Assembly (NCBI RefSeq): GCF_000373265.1
Contig: NZ_KB890761.1
Location: 545,389-609,388 of the forward strand
Source of the DNA: Pontibacter roseus DSM 17521
Lineage (GTDB): Bacteria > Bacteroidota > Bacteroidia > Cytophagales > Hymenobacteraceae
Length of the DNA stretch: 64,000 bases
Direction: 5' to 3'
Shown piece by piece: positions 15,427 to 22,858 of the stretch (within the stretch, counting starts at the first letter, position 1; each line of letters opens with the position of its first letter). A program made the translations under genes and the position numbers. The notes under the pieces were generated by a model. The model saw only the letters and a list, made by a program, of their open reading frames with translations, did not search any database and was not told the DNA's origin.

Positions 15427-16041
15427 ATGAAACCCAATCACAAAGGACGCGCTCAGATTTTCCAGAACCCTGTTTTGGAGAGGCTGACAAGGACACACAT
15501 TGCCCTTCCCATCTCTATCTTCCTAGTCATTGCCGTCGGGCTCATTCTCTACGGTGTCACGTATGGCTTCATCAACGTAGCCGAGGCCATTGGATTCTTC
15601 CTGCTGGGGTGGCTCATCTTCTCGCTTATTGAGTACTGTGCCCACCGGTTCGTGTTCCATATGGAGACAGACACGCCCACCAAGGCACGCATCCAATATA
15701 CCTTCCACGGCAACCACCACGAATACCCAAAGGACAAGGAGCGTCTGGCCATGCCGCCTATCGTGAGCCTGTTCATCGCCTCTTTCTTCTTCTTCGTGTT
15801 TAAGCTGATATTCGGGCAGTTTGTGTTCGGTGTGGTAGCCGGTATGCTCTTTGGTTACGCCATGTACCTGTTTGTGCACTATGCCGTACACGCTTATGCG
15901 CCGCCCAAGAACTTCCTGAAACAGCTCTGGATTCACCACAGCATACACCACTACAAAGACCCGAACGTGGCCTATGGCGTGTCCTCGCCGCTCTGGGACT
16001 ACATATTGGGCACCATGCCGAAGCGCACCAACGCCAAATAG
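15427..16041 (+). CDS. Fatty acid hydroxylase / sterol desaturase superfamily
   Basis: A 204-aa integral membrane di-iron enzyme. Four membrane helices alternate with His clusters: HRFVFH, HGNHHEYP, HYAVH and HHSIHHYKD, the full set of iron ligands of the family. The C-terminus (VAYGVSSPLWDYILGTMP) is typical of the Scs7/FAH branch that 2-hydroxylates fatty acyl groups of sphingolipids. Because Cytophagales often make sphingolipids or hydroxylated lipids, alpha-hydroxylation of an acyl chain is the likely role (inference). It is monocistronic with its own -7 box and terminator. Confidence 0.92.
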   Translation: MKPNHKGRAQIFQNPVLERLTRTHIALPISIFLVIAVGLILYGVTYGFINVAEAIGFFLLGWLIFSLIEYCAHRFVFHMETDTPTKARIQYTFHGNHHEYPKDKERLAMPPIVSLFIASFFFFVFKLIFGQFVFGVVAGMLFGYAMYLFVHYAVHAYAPPKNFLKQLWIHHSIHHYKDPNVAYGVSSPLWDYILGTMPKRTNAK

Positions 16042-16051
16042 CAGAAATAGC

Positions 16052-16079
16052 AAAGGGAGCCACAAAGCTCCCTTTTTGT
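16052..16079 (+). terminator. Terminator after fatty acid hydroxylase
   Basis: AAAGGGAGC pairs with GCTCCCTTT over a 6-nt loop, followed by T tracts; 11 bp after the stop. Confidence 0.85.
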
Positions 16080-16106
16080 TTGTACGCCTTTGCAGGTGTC
16101 TAAGAA

Positions 16107-16132
16107 AAAAGGAGCCGTAGAAGGCTCCTTTT
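16107..16132 (-). terminator. Terminator of the small lipoprotein gene
   Basis: AAAAGGAGCC and GGCTCCTTTT form a 10-bp stem over GTAGAA, with a T run on the minus strand, 10 bp after the stop at 16142. Confidence 0.75.
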
Positions 16133-16141
16133 CAGTAGGGT

Positions 16142-16312
16142 CTAGCGTCTCAGTTTCCGGAATATCCAGCCGACAATCAGCACAATCAGCACGATGATGA
16201 TGACGGCCGTCCACATGCCGGCCTCGAAGATGTCTCCAATCACTTCGCAACTGCTCAGCGTGAACGCCAGCAGCACGAACACCACGGATAAATAGGCTCT
16301 TATATTCTTCAT
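16142..16312 (-). CDS. Small lipoprotein with C-terminal membrane helix (56 aa)
   Basis: A 56-codon gene supported by its start context (CCAAAACT before ATG), a signal/lipobox and its own terminator. The protein begins MKNIRAYLSVVFVLLAFTLS, then SCEVIGDIFEAGMW (lipobox Cys22), then a second helix AVIIIVLIVLIVGWI and FRKLRR. Short proteins with 'SCEVIGGIFEAGxW' plus one helix are widespread in Bacteroidota. They are sometimes mislabelled phosphatidate cytidylyltransferase, and their function is unknown. Here it is transcribed alone. Confidence 0.8.
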   Translation of the reverse strand: MKNIRAYLSVVFVLLAFTLSSCEVIGDIFEAGMWTAVIIIVLIVLIVGWIFRKLRR

Positions 16313-16492
16313 AGTTTTGGTTTTTAGGTTGCAGCAGATAAAGGCAATGTCACTTGCCCCTGTCAGACAGGTATGGCTATCCGCTAATATGATAATATTG
16401 CCATGTATATGAGATACTTGGTTTAGCTTGAAAAGGTTGAGCCGGGCGGATGCGGAGCTAAAACGGGTAGCGGTCAGGAAGGTATAAAAACA

Positions 16493-16520
16493 AAAAAGCC
16501 ACTCGTCTGAGTGGCTTTTT
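16493..16520 (-). terminator. Terminator of tRNA-Asn
   Basis: AAAAAGCCACTC pairs with GAGTGGCTTTTT over GTCT, with a poly-T on the minus strand, 3 bp after the tRNA 3' end. Confidence 0.85.
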
Positions 16521-16523
16521 CAG

Positions 16524-16597
16524 CTCTCCCTCCTGGGCTCGAACCAGGGACCCTCTGATTAACAGTCAGATGCTCTAACCGACTGAGCTAAGGAAGA
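16524..16597 (-). tRNA. tRNA-Asn (GTT)
   Basis: A 74-nt cloverleaf on the minus strand. The acceptor is TCTTCCT with AGGGAGA (one G-U pair), discriminator G. The D arm is GCTCAGTCGGTTAGAGC, the anticodon loop CTGTTAATC gives GTT, and the T arm has GGTTCGAGCC. CCA is not encoded. Confidence 0.95.
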
Positions 16598-16732
16598 GTG
16601 TTTCGGTTATTTCGCGGGCAGTGTGCCGTTGAATTATGATGCAATATTACGCCTCTTTTTGAGATTATGCAAGCCCTGCTCCAAAAAAATCTTTACCTGA
16701 AACGTAAAATTCTGGGAATCAAACTAAAAAAA

Positions 16733-17242
16733 TTAATTTGATATGTAGAGCAGGGAGCCGTCCAGCGCGGTTCGGTATTGCCTAAGTCCATAAACCGCCG
16801 GGCCGGTCATCACGCCGCCCTGAAAGTTGAACTGGGAGCCGCAGCAGCTGTCGATGAGGAACAGGTTGGACGGGTCCACCTCCACGCGGCCACAGGGTAG
16901 TTCATGAGTTGGGTCATAGGTGCAGGCCTGCTCAAAGGCCAGGTATAGGTTGGCGTTCTGGCGCACCACCAGGATGCCTTTGTAGCCGCTCTGCAGATAG
17001 GCGTAGCCGCCGTCCTGGCGCAGCTTCGGGTACTGCAGACTGTTCACGTTTATCTGCTCACTCACCGGCACATTGGGTATACCCGGGCTCTGGTCGCTGT
17101 CTTTGCAGGAGGCAAACAACAGGAGCGCCAGCAGGCAGAAGAGCCTACTCGTAGGTATAAAAGCCTTTGCCAGACTTGCGGCCGTGGTGGCCGGCGTCCA
17201 CTTTCTGCTGCTGTATGCGGCTCGGTCTGAATTTCGGGTCAT
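16733..17242 (-). CDS. Rieske-fold lipoprotein lacking both cluster histidines
   Basis: The C-terminal 120 aa follow a Rieske domain: YKGILVVRQNANLYLAFEQA, CTYDPTHELPCG, then SCCGSQFNFQGGVMTGPA and LRQYRTALDG. In canonical domains the ligands are C-x-H and C-x-x-H, the second within CxCHGSxF. Here the first His is Tyr (CTY) and the second is Cys (CCGS). A [2Fe-2S] cluster of Rieske type is therefore unlikely. An apparent signal and lipobox (LLALLLFASCK) sits in the middle of the frame. The real start is uncertain: the only nearby ATG (17242) overlaps the end of hbd by 98 bp, and a non-ATG start near 17155 would fit the signal peptide better. Confidence 0.7.
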   Translation of the reverse strand: MTRNSDRAAYSSRKWTPATTAASLAKAFIPTSRLFCLLALLLFASCKDSDQSPGIPNVPVSEQINVNSLQYPKLRQDGGYAYLQSGYKGILVVRQNANLYLAFEQACTYDPTHELPCGRVEVDPSNLFLIDSCCGSQFNFQGGVMTGPAVYGLRQYRTALDGSLLYISN

Positions 17243-18002
17243 AATGGAAAGCCTCAAACATGGAGGAGGTAACAGAGTAATTCGTGTCTACGCCAATCAG
17301 GTCCATCAGTTCGAAGGGTCCCATCTTGAAACCGCTGGCCTGCATGAGCCGGTCGATGCCTTTGGCATCGGCCACGCCTTCTTCGAGCAGCTTGAGCCCC
17401 TCCACATAGAAATGGCGAGCCACCCTGTTCACTATGAAGCCCGGCGAGTCTTGGGCCATTACCGGCGTCTTGTCCAGCTTAAGGGCCAGCTGCCGGATAG
17501 TGTCGGCCACTTCCGGAGAGGTGGCGGCACCCGAGATGACCTCTACCAGCTTCATAATGTGCGCCGGGTTGAAAAAGTGCATACCCACTACGCGCTCCGG
17601 GTGTGGTATACCTGCCGCGATGCGCGTAATAGGTATAGACGATGTGTTGGAGGCAAAAATGGTATCGGGTGTGTTCACGGCATCCAAATCCTTGAAGATG
17701 CTCTGCTTCACCTCCAACCGCTCGACCACAGCCTCAATAATAACGTCGCAACTCAGCTGCAGCGTATCCCCGGTGTAAGTCAGGTTTGCCAGTGCTGCCT
17801 GTTTCTCGGCCTCCGTGAGTTTGCCGCGCTCTATACCTTTGTAGAGGTTCTTGACCGTGGTGGCCTCCGCCTTTTGCAGTACCTGCGCATTGATATCGAA
17901 CAGGATGGTCTTATACCCCGCCTGCGCACAAATCTGGGCCATGCCCTGCCCCATGGTGCCGGCACCCACTATACCTATCGTCTTGATATCCTCGAACTTC
18001 AT
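17145..18002 (-). CDS. 3-hydroxybutyryl-CoA dehydrogenase
   Basis: A 285-aa stand-alone 3-hydroxyacyl-CoA dehydrogenase. The NAD site is GIVGAGTMGQGMAQ at residues 9-22. The catalytic His is in GMHFFNPAHIMKLVE, with the partner Glu in that stretch, and the C-terminal domain has SPGFIVNRVARHF. Length and lack of a fused enoyl-CoA hydratase point to the short-chain Hbd/PaaH type, acting in fatty or phenylacetyl acid breakdown or hydroxybutyrate metabolism. The Rieske-like lipoprotein follows with overlap; pheS is 86 bp upstream on the same strand. Confidence 0.94.
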   Translation of the reverse strand: MKFEDIKTIGIVGAGTMGQGMAQICAQAGYKTILFDINAQVLQKAEATTVKNLYKGIERGKLTEAEKQAALANLTYTGDTLQLSCDVIIEAVVERLEVKQSIFKDLDAVNTPDTIFASNTSSIPITRIAAGIPHPERVVGMHFFNPAHIMKLVEVISGAATSPEVADTIRQLALKLDKTPVMAQDSPGFIVNRVARHFYVEGLKLLEEGVADAKGIDRLMQASGFKMGPFELMDLIGVDTNYSVTSSMFEAFHYDPKFRPSRIQQQKVDAGHHGRKSGKGFYTYE

Positions 18003-18088
18003 AGCGTATGTATATCTTGTAAAGAAGATGAGTGAATGCTCTGCGAAAATTGTACGGCAGAACGTTCACTCATGCACTCACTGATAAT

Positions 18089-19117
18089 TTAAATCACTCC
18101 CTTGAACTGGCGCAGGAAGCGAACGTCGTTCTCGGTGAACAGGCGCAGGTCGCGAATCTGGTAGCGGAGCATGGTAATGCGCTCAATGCCCATACCGAAG
18201 GCGAAACCAGAATATATCGTTGGGTCAATGCCGCAGCTCTCGAGCACGTTGGGGTCCACCATGCCGGAGCCGCCAATCTCTACCCAACCCGACTGCTTGC
18301 AGATGTTGCAGCCTTCGCCTTTGCAGATGAGGCAGGAAATGTCAATCTCGGCGCTCGGCTCCGTGAACGGGAAGAACGACGGACGGAAACGCACTTTGGT
18401 GTCCTGGCCGAACATCTCTTTGGCAAAGTAATAGACCGTTTCCTTCAGGTCTTTGAAGCTCACGCCTTTGTTCACGTACAGGCCCTCCACCTGCTGGAAC
18501 ACCATGTGCGCGCGGGCCGAGATGGCCTCGTTGCGGTACACGCGGCCAGGCATGATGCTGCGGAGCGGCGGCTTCTGGTGCTGCATCAGGCGCACCTGCA
18601 CGTTAGAGGTATGGGTGCGCAGCAGTTTGTCGCGGTCTTCGCTCAGAAAGAACGTGTCCTGCATCTCGCGGGCCGGGTGGTTCTCCGGGAAGTTCAGGGC
18701 GGTGAAGTTGTGCCAGTCGTCCTCAATCTCGGGGCCATCGGCCACGTTGAAGCCGATGCGCTCAAAAATGCGCACAATCTCGGCGCGCACCAGCGAGAGC
18801 GGGTGGCGGGTACCGAGCGTGTTAGGTATAGGAGGCAGCGTGAAGTCGAAGGCAGCCTCTGATTCGGAGCCGGCAGCGGCGTTGGTCAGCTGCTCCTGCG
18901 CCTCGTCAAAGCGGGCCTGGGCGCGGTTCTTGAGCTGGTTCAGCTCTTGGCCCACCTGCCGGCGCTGCTCCGGAGCCACCTGCTTCAGGTCATCGAAAAG
19001 CGAGGCAATTACCCCTTTGCGGCCAATGTAGGCGATGCGGAACTGCTCCACTTCGGCGGCGCTCCCCAGCTGCGCGGCCTCTATCTCTTGTGCTACTCTC
19101 TGTATTTTCTCCACCAT
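18089..19117 (-). CDS. pheS: Phenylalanyl-tRNA synthetase alpha subunit
   Basis: A 342-aa class II synthetase alpha chain. The start MVEKIQRVAQEIEAAQ is chosen because a perfect -7 box lies 6 bp upstream. The N-terminal coiled coil (residues 1-90) is followed by motif 2 (MPGRVYRNEAISARAHM) and motif 3 near the C-terminus (YSGFAFGMGIERITML). RHPLSLVRAEIVRIF is a family signature. A CxxC-x-x-C cluster (CLICKGEGCNICKQSGW) fits the inserted zinc-like loop seen in many PheS. pheT is not adjacent, so the two subunits are unlinked here. Confidence 0.97.
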   Translation of the reverse strand: MVEKIQRVAQEIEAAQLGSAAEVEQFRIAYIGRKGVIASLFDDLKQVAPEQRRQVGQELNQLKNRAQARFDEAQEQLTNAAAGSESEAAFDFTLPPIPNTLGTRHPLSLVRAEIVRIFERIGFNVADGPEIEDDWHNFTALNFPENHPAREMQDTFFLSEDRDKLLRTHTSNVQVRLMQHQKPPLRSIMPGRVYRNEAISARAHMVFQQVEGLYVNKGVSFKDLKETVYYFAKEMFGQDTKVRFRPSFFPFTEPSAEIDISCLICKGEGCNICKQSGWVEIGGSGMVDPNVLESCGIDPTIYSGFAFGMGIERITMLRYQIRDLRLFTENDVRFLRQFKGVI

Positions 19118-19123
19118 AGTATG

Positions 19124-19157
19124 CAAAGATAATAATTTGCGAAATCTTAGCGGCAAA
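19124..19157 (-). promoter_or_regulatory. pheS promoter
   Basis: The -7 box TATCTTTG (19124-19131) and -33 TTTG (19154-19157) are separated by 22 bp on the minus strand, a good Bacteroidota promoter. The -7 box ends 6 bp before the ATG, so the leader is very short. Confidence 0.55.
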
Positions 19158-19265
19158 ATAAGGCCGTTTGCTATACCTTGCCCTTCGGTGAATAAAAACG
19201 ATAGTTGGTTTACCGACGCCAACCCGGCATTTACCGACTTGCTCCCTGTATCAGCCTAATCGTCC

Positions 19266-19296
19266 TTGTGCCAGGTAGGTGCCAGCTATACCTTTG
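19266..19296 (+). promoter_or_regulatory. Promoter of the LiaF-LytS-LytR operon
   Basis: -33 TTG (19266-19268), 20 bp, then a perfect -7 TACCTTTG (19289-19296), 33 bp before the ATG. The -7 box is the tail of a CTATACCT iterated word followed by TTG. Confidence 0.55.
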
Positions 19297-19328
19297 GTAC
19301 AGAGATTAAAACTAAACGAACTAAAACC

Positions 19329-20183
19329 ATGAAAAATCAAGACTACAATAAGAGAGGCAAGTCCGGTAAAATGGCCGGCCTGTTCCTGTTGCTGCTGGGC
19401 GTCCTGCTGCTCACGTCCAAAATGGGTGTTTTCTTCCTGCCGGGATGGGTGTTCTCCTGGCCCATGTTCCTGATTGCGCTGGGCCTTTTCCTGGGTTTCA
19501 AGCACTCTTTCCAGAAACCGGGCTGGCTGGTGCTGGTGGTCATCGGCGGCGTGTTCCTGCTCGACAACCACTTCCTGTTCGATATCAACCTGAAGCGCTA
19601 CTTCTGGCCCATCCTGATTATCGGTCTGGGTATGTGGCTCATCCTGAAGCCTAAGAAACGAAACCCTTGGGAGCAGCAACTGAACAGCGGCCATACCCCC
19701 CCAACGGTAGACGAGACAACCGGCTACTACACCGACCCCACAACCGGCGCCTATGCCGGCGGCTACACCGACTATACCGGAGAGCAGGCCTACACAGCCG
19801 GTGGCTACACCGCCGCACCCGACCAGATGGCTTACGGGCCTGAAGACCACATCGATAGCACTGCCCTGTTTGGGGGCATCAAGAAGAACATCGTGTCCAA
19901 GAACTTCAAGGGAGGCGAAGTGGTGAGTGTGTTCGGAGGCACCGAGCTCAACCTGATGCAGGCCGATATCCAGCACCCGGTCGTGCTAGAGGCGACCCAA
20001 ATCTTTGGCGGGACCACTCTCATCGTGCCGCCGCACTGGCAGATAAAGTCAGATGAGATGGTGGCTATCATGGGCGGTATAGACGACAAGCGCCCGGCCT
20101 ACCAGCAAGGCTACGACCCCAGCAAAGTGCTCATCCTGAAAGGTACTACGCTGTTTGGAGGCCTCAACATCAAGAGCTACTAA
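19329..20183 (+). CDS. LiaF-like membrane protein
   Basis: A 284-aa protein. Four short membrane helices (MAGLFLLLLGVLLLTSK, WPMFLIALGLFLGF, WLVLVVIGGVFLL, FWPILIIGLGMWLIL) match the LiaF N-terminal/DUF5668 type. A Gly/Tyr/Thr-rich linker with repeated GGYT/GYYTD motifs follows (residues 125-175). The C-terminal LiaF beta domain has SVFGGTELNLMQADI, IFGGTTLIVPPHW and LKGTTLFGGLNI. LiaF proteins modulate envelope-stress signalling. The next two genes, 9 bp on, encode a LytS-type kinase and LytTR regulator, so it probably restrains or tunes that pair. Confidence 0.88.
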   Translation: MKNQDYNKRGKSGKMAGLFLLLLGVLLLTSKMGVFFLPGWVFSWPMFLIALGLFLGFKHSFQKPGWLVLVVIGGVFLLDNHFLFDINLKRYFWPILIIGLGMWLILKPKKRNPWEQQLNSGHTPPTVDETTGYYTDPTTGAYAGGYTDYTGEQAYTAGGYTAAPDQMAYGPEDHIDSTALFGGIKKNIVSKNFKGGEVVSVFGGTELNLMQADIQHPVVLEATQIFGGTTLIVPPHWQIKSDEMVAIMGGIDDKRPAYQQGYDPSKVLILKGTTLFGGLNIKSY

Positions 20184-20192
20184 CCCGCAGGT

Positions 20193-21242
20193 ATGGCATC
20201 GCAAGTCCGCTTAATCGTGCTATACCTGGTGTGGGCCGGACTGTGGGCGCTGGTGCAGGCGCTCGTGCTCTGGCCCACGGGCTTTGGCACGAAGCTGATT
20301 GCCGCAGACGCGCTGCTCAGCAACCTGCTCCTGGCACTGGGAGGCTATGCCGTAGGAACCGGGTTGCGCTACTACCAGCCAAGCATCCGGCAGGGCACTT
20401 TTCTGCTGGGTTGGAGCCTGGGCCTGGCCGCTATCAGCACCACGGTCTTCTACTGGAGCACCAACACCATGTTCTCAGACCAGGCTGCCTATCTGGCTTT
20501 TGTAGACGATACCCTGGCGGTGCGGGTGGCCTTCAACTGGCTGATGCTGCTCCTGATGCTGCTCCTGAGCTGGCTGTGGTTCTATACCCGGGAGCTGCAG
20601 GAGGCCGAGCACCGGAAAGCCGCCACCGAGAAACTGGCCCGTGAGGCGGAGCTCTTCAACCTGCGGCAGCAGCTGCAACCCCACTTCCTGTTCAACAGCC
20701 TCAACTCCATCAGCGCGCTGGCGGTGAGCCGTCCGGAGCAGGCGCGTACCATGGTGCAGCAGCTCTCGGATTTCCTGCGGGGCACGCTGCGGCAGGGCAA
20801 TAACCAGCAGGTGGCGCTGGAGGAGGAACTGCGGCAACTGCAGCTATACCTGGAGATTGAGAAAGTGCGTTTCGGGCACCGGCTGCAGGTAGAGGTGGAG
20901 GCGACTGAGGAAAGTCAAAACATGAGACTTCCCGCCCTGCTGCTGCAGCCCGTGGTAGAGAACGCCATCAAGTTCGGGCTATATGACACCATTGGCGAGA
21001 CATGTATCAAAGTGAAAGCAACAGCTACGGACGGGCAACTGGTCATCACCACCCAAAACCCGTACGACCCCGCCACGCAGCAGCCTCGCAAAGGCACCGG
21101 CTTCGGGCTGGACTCAGTGCGCCGGCGGCTATACCTGCTCTACGCCCGGCAGGACCTTCTCCACACCACACAGCAAGACCATACCTTCACCACCACCATC
21201 CAGATACCCCAACACTATGAGAAAATGCCTGATAATAGATGA
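20193..21242 (+). CDS. LytS-type sensor histidine kinase
   Basis: A 349-aa kinase of the HPK7/His_kinase (LytS/YehU) group. Four membrane helices span residues 5-130 without a sizeable extracellular sensor, so it is an 'intramembrane-sensing' kind. The phosphoacceptor is H164 in LQPHFLFNSLN. The ATPase domain has LPALLLQPVVENAIKFGL and GTGFGLDSVRRRL. It overlaps the response regulator gene by 26 bp. With the LiaF-like protein it forms a three-gene module resembling liaF-liaS-liaR in role but with LytTR output (inference). Confidence 0.93.
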   Translation: MASQVRLIVLYLVWAGLWALVQALVLWPTGFGTKLIAADALLSNLLLALGGYAVGTGLRYYQPSIRQGTFLLGWSLGLAAISTTVFYWSTNTMFSDQAAYLAFVDDTLAVRVAFNWLMLLLMLLLSWLWFYTRELQEAEHRKAATEKLAREAELFNLRQQLQPHFLFNSLNSISALAVSRPEQARTMVQQLSDFLRGTLRQGNNQQVALEEELRQLQLYLEIEKVRFGHRLQVEVEATEESQNMRLPALLLQPVVENAIKFGLYDTIGETCIKVKATATDGQLVITTQNPYDPATQQPRKGTGFGLDSVRRRLYLLYARQDLLHTTQQDHTFTTTIQIPQHYEKMPDNR

Positions 21243-21957
21243 CGAACCCCTGGCCCGGAGCATTGTAGCCGAGTACCTGCAGGGCCACCCCGAACTGGAA
21301 GTGGTGCAGGAGTGTGGCGATGGCTTCGAAGGCCTGAAGGCCATCCTGCAGCACCACCCCGACCTGATTTTCCTCGACATCCAGATGCCCAAGATAAACG
21401 GGTTCGAGATGCTGGAGCTGGTGGAGCAGGCGCCTGGCGTCATCTTCACCACCGCCTTCGACGAGTACGCCATCAAAGCCTTCGAGGCCAACGCCGTGGA
21501 CTACCTGCTCAAGCCCTTCAGTAAGGAGCGTTTCGATGCGGCCATCAGAAAATGGATGCAGAGCCAGGCGGTATCGGCTATACCTGCTGCGCCTCCCCTG
21601 GACGAGGTGGCGGGCAAACAGCCTGAGGAGCAGCTGCGCATCGTGGTGCGGGCGGGTAACAACATCCGCATCATTCCGGTGGCCGATGTGCTGTACCTGG
21701 AGGCATACGATGACTATGTGAAAATCCATACCCGCGACGGCGTGTTCCTTAAGAAGAAGACCATGGGCTACTACGAAAAGGCGCTCAACCAGGGGCAGTT
21801 CGTGCGGGTGCACCGGTCCTACATCATCGCTTTGTCGCAGCTCACCCGCATCGAGCCCTTTGAGAAGGACAGCCACATCGCCCTGCTCAAAAGCGGCGAA
21901 CGCATCCCCTTGAGCAAGAGCGGGTATGGCCGGCTGCGGACTGTGCTGGGAATCTGA
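21217..21957 (+). CDS. LytTR-family response regulator
   Basis: A 246-aa regulator. The receiver domain has DDE at 8-10, the phosphoacceptor D54 in IFLDIQMP, and K in VDYLLKPF. The C-terminal LytTR DNA-binding domain (about residues 140-246) shows VLYLEAYDDYVKIHT, FVRVHRSYIIAL and IPLSKSGY. It is the output partner of the overlapping kinase. Its targets are unknown; no clear paired direct repeats for LytTR binding were noticed upstream of the operon. Confidence 0.95.
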   Translation: MRKCLIIDDEPLARSIVAEYLQGHPELEVVQECGDGFEGLKAILQHHPDLIFLDIQMPKINGFEMLELVEQAPGVIFTTAFDEYAIKAFEANAVDYLLKPFSKERFDAAIRKWMQSQAVSAIPAAPPLDEVAGKQPEEQLRIVVRAGNNIRIIPVADVLYLEAYDDYVKIHTRDGVFLKKKTMGYYEKALNQGQFVRVHRSYIIALSQLTRIEPFEKDSHIALLKSGERIPLSKSGYGRLRTVLGI

Positions 21958-22141
21958 AACCGGTATACCTTGTGTTCCTGCTGTTGGGCTATACAATCCG
22001 ACAGTTGGAATCAGAAACCCGGCGGTTGGTCTAAAACCGCTTTACCCAATCAATCCAAAACCCCACCTTTGTCCTGTTGCACGATGTTTTTAGGCATTCA
22101 CCCAGCCTGCTTAAACCATTGCTAAAGATTCTTGTTATTCC

Positions 22142-22183
22142 ACTATGGAAACTTTCGTGATTGAAAACGTTTCCATAGTTTTG
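22142..22183 (+). promoter_or_regulatory. Efflux operon promoter with 11-bp inverted-repeat operator
   Basis: ACTATGGAAAC (22142-22152) and its perfect complement GTTTCCATAGT (22169-22179) are separated by 16 bp. The right arm overlaps the -7 box TAGTTTTG (22176-22183). TTTC at 22153-22156 is a -33-like element 19 bp upstream. A dimer-of-dimers or looped TetR-family repressor here would block the promoter, so this is the likely autoregulatory site of the downstream TetR gene. Confidence 0.65.
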
Positions 22184-22199
22184 TTCCAGATTTCAGAAT

Positions 22200-22835
22200 A
22201 TGGAGACTACAGAGCAAACAGCAGCGGTAAAAGAAAAGATTGTGGCAGAAGCCTTTAGCTTATTCTGCCAGAGCGGCATCAAGAGCGTGTCCATGGACGA
22301 CATCGCCCAGCACCTGTCCATGTCCAAGAAGACCATCTACAAGTGGTTCAGCAACAAAGACGAGGTGGTATACCTGGGCGTGAGCAATTACCTGCAGAAC
22401 ATACAGTGCGATTCCGAAGATATTCTGAGCGGCTCTGCCAACGCCGTTGATGAGCTCTTCAACATCATGGGCACCACCCGTGAGATTTTCTCCAGGATTC
22501 ACCCGTCCATCTTCCACGACCTGCAGAAGTACCACGCCAGCGCCTGGCAGCTGTGGCAGGATTACAAGAACCAGTACATATTCAGCAAGGTGAAGAAGAA
22601 CCTGGAGCGCGGCATAGCGGAGGGCCTTTACCGGAAAGACTTGGATGTGGAGGTGATTGCCCGCGTCAGGCTCGTGCTGATAGAGTTGCCCTTTAACGAG
22701 CGCATCTTCCCCAAGCACCAGTTTGAGCTGATGCGGGTGCAGCTGGCCAGCCTGGAGCACTACATGCTAGGTATTGCCACCCTCAAAGGACACAAGCTGA
22801 TAAACGAGTACAAGCACATCACCGAAGAAGAATAA
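22200..22835 (+). CDS. TetR/AcrR-family repressor of the efflux operon
   Basis: A 211-aa regulator. The N-terminal TetR helix-turn-helix is SVSMDDIAQHLSMSKKTIYK followed by WFSNKDEVV (residues about 28-56). The ligand-binding C-terminal half resembles regulators found with RND pumps in Bacteroidota. It is the first gene of the operon, 23 bp before the TolC gene. The palindromic operator over the promoter suggests that it represses itself and the pump until a ligand binds. The inducer is unknown. Confidence 0.93.
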   Translation: METTEQTAAVKEKIVAEAFSLFCQSGIKSVSMDDIAQHLSMSKKTIYKWFSNKDEVVYLGVSNYLQNIQCDSEDILSGSANAVDELFNIMGTTREIFSRIHPSIFHDLQKYHASAWQLWQDYKNQYIFSKVKKNLERGIAEGLYRKDLDVEVIARVRLVLIELPFNERIFPKHQFELMRVQLASLEHYMLGIATLKGHKLINEYKHITEEE

Positions 22836-22858
22836 CCTACTACCTATACCTTAAAATT

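Noticed and set aside
22022..22040. Hairpin GCGGTT/AACCGC after the LytTR gene
   Set aside because: A 6-bp stem with only TTT after it; too weak to call a terminator.
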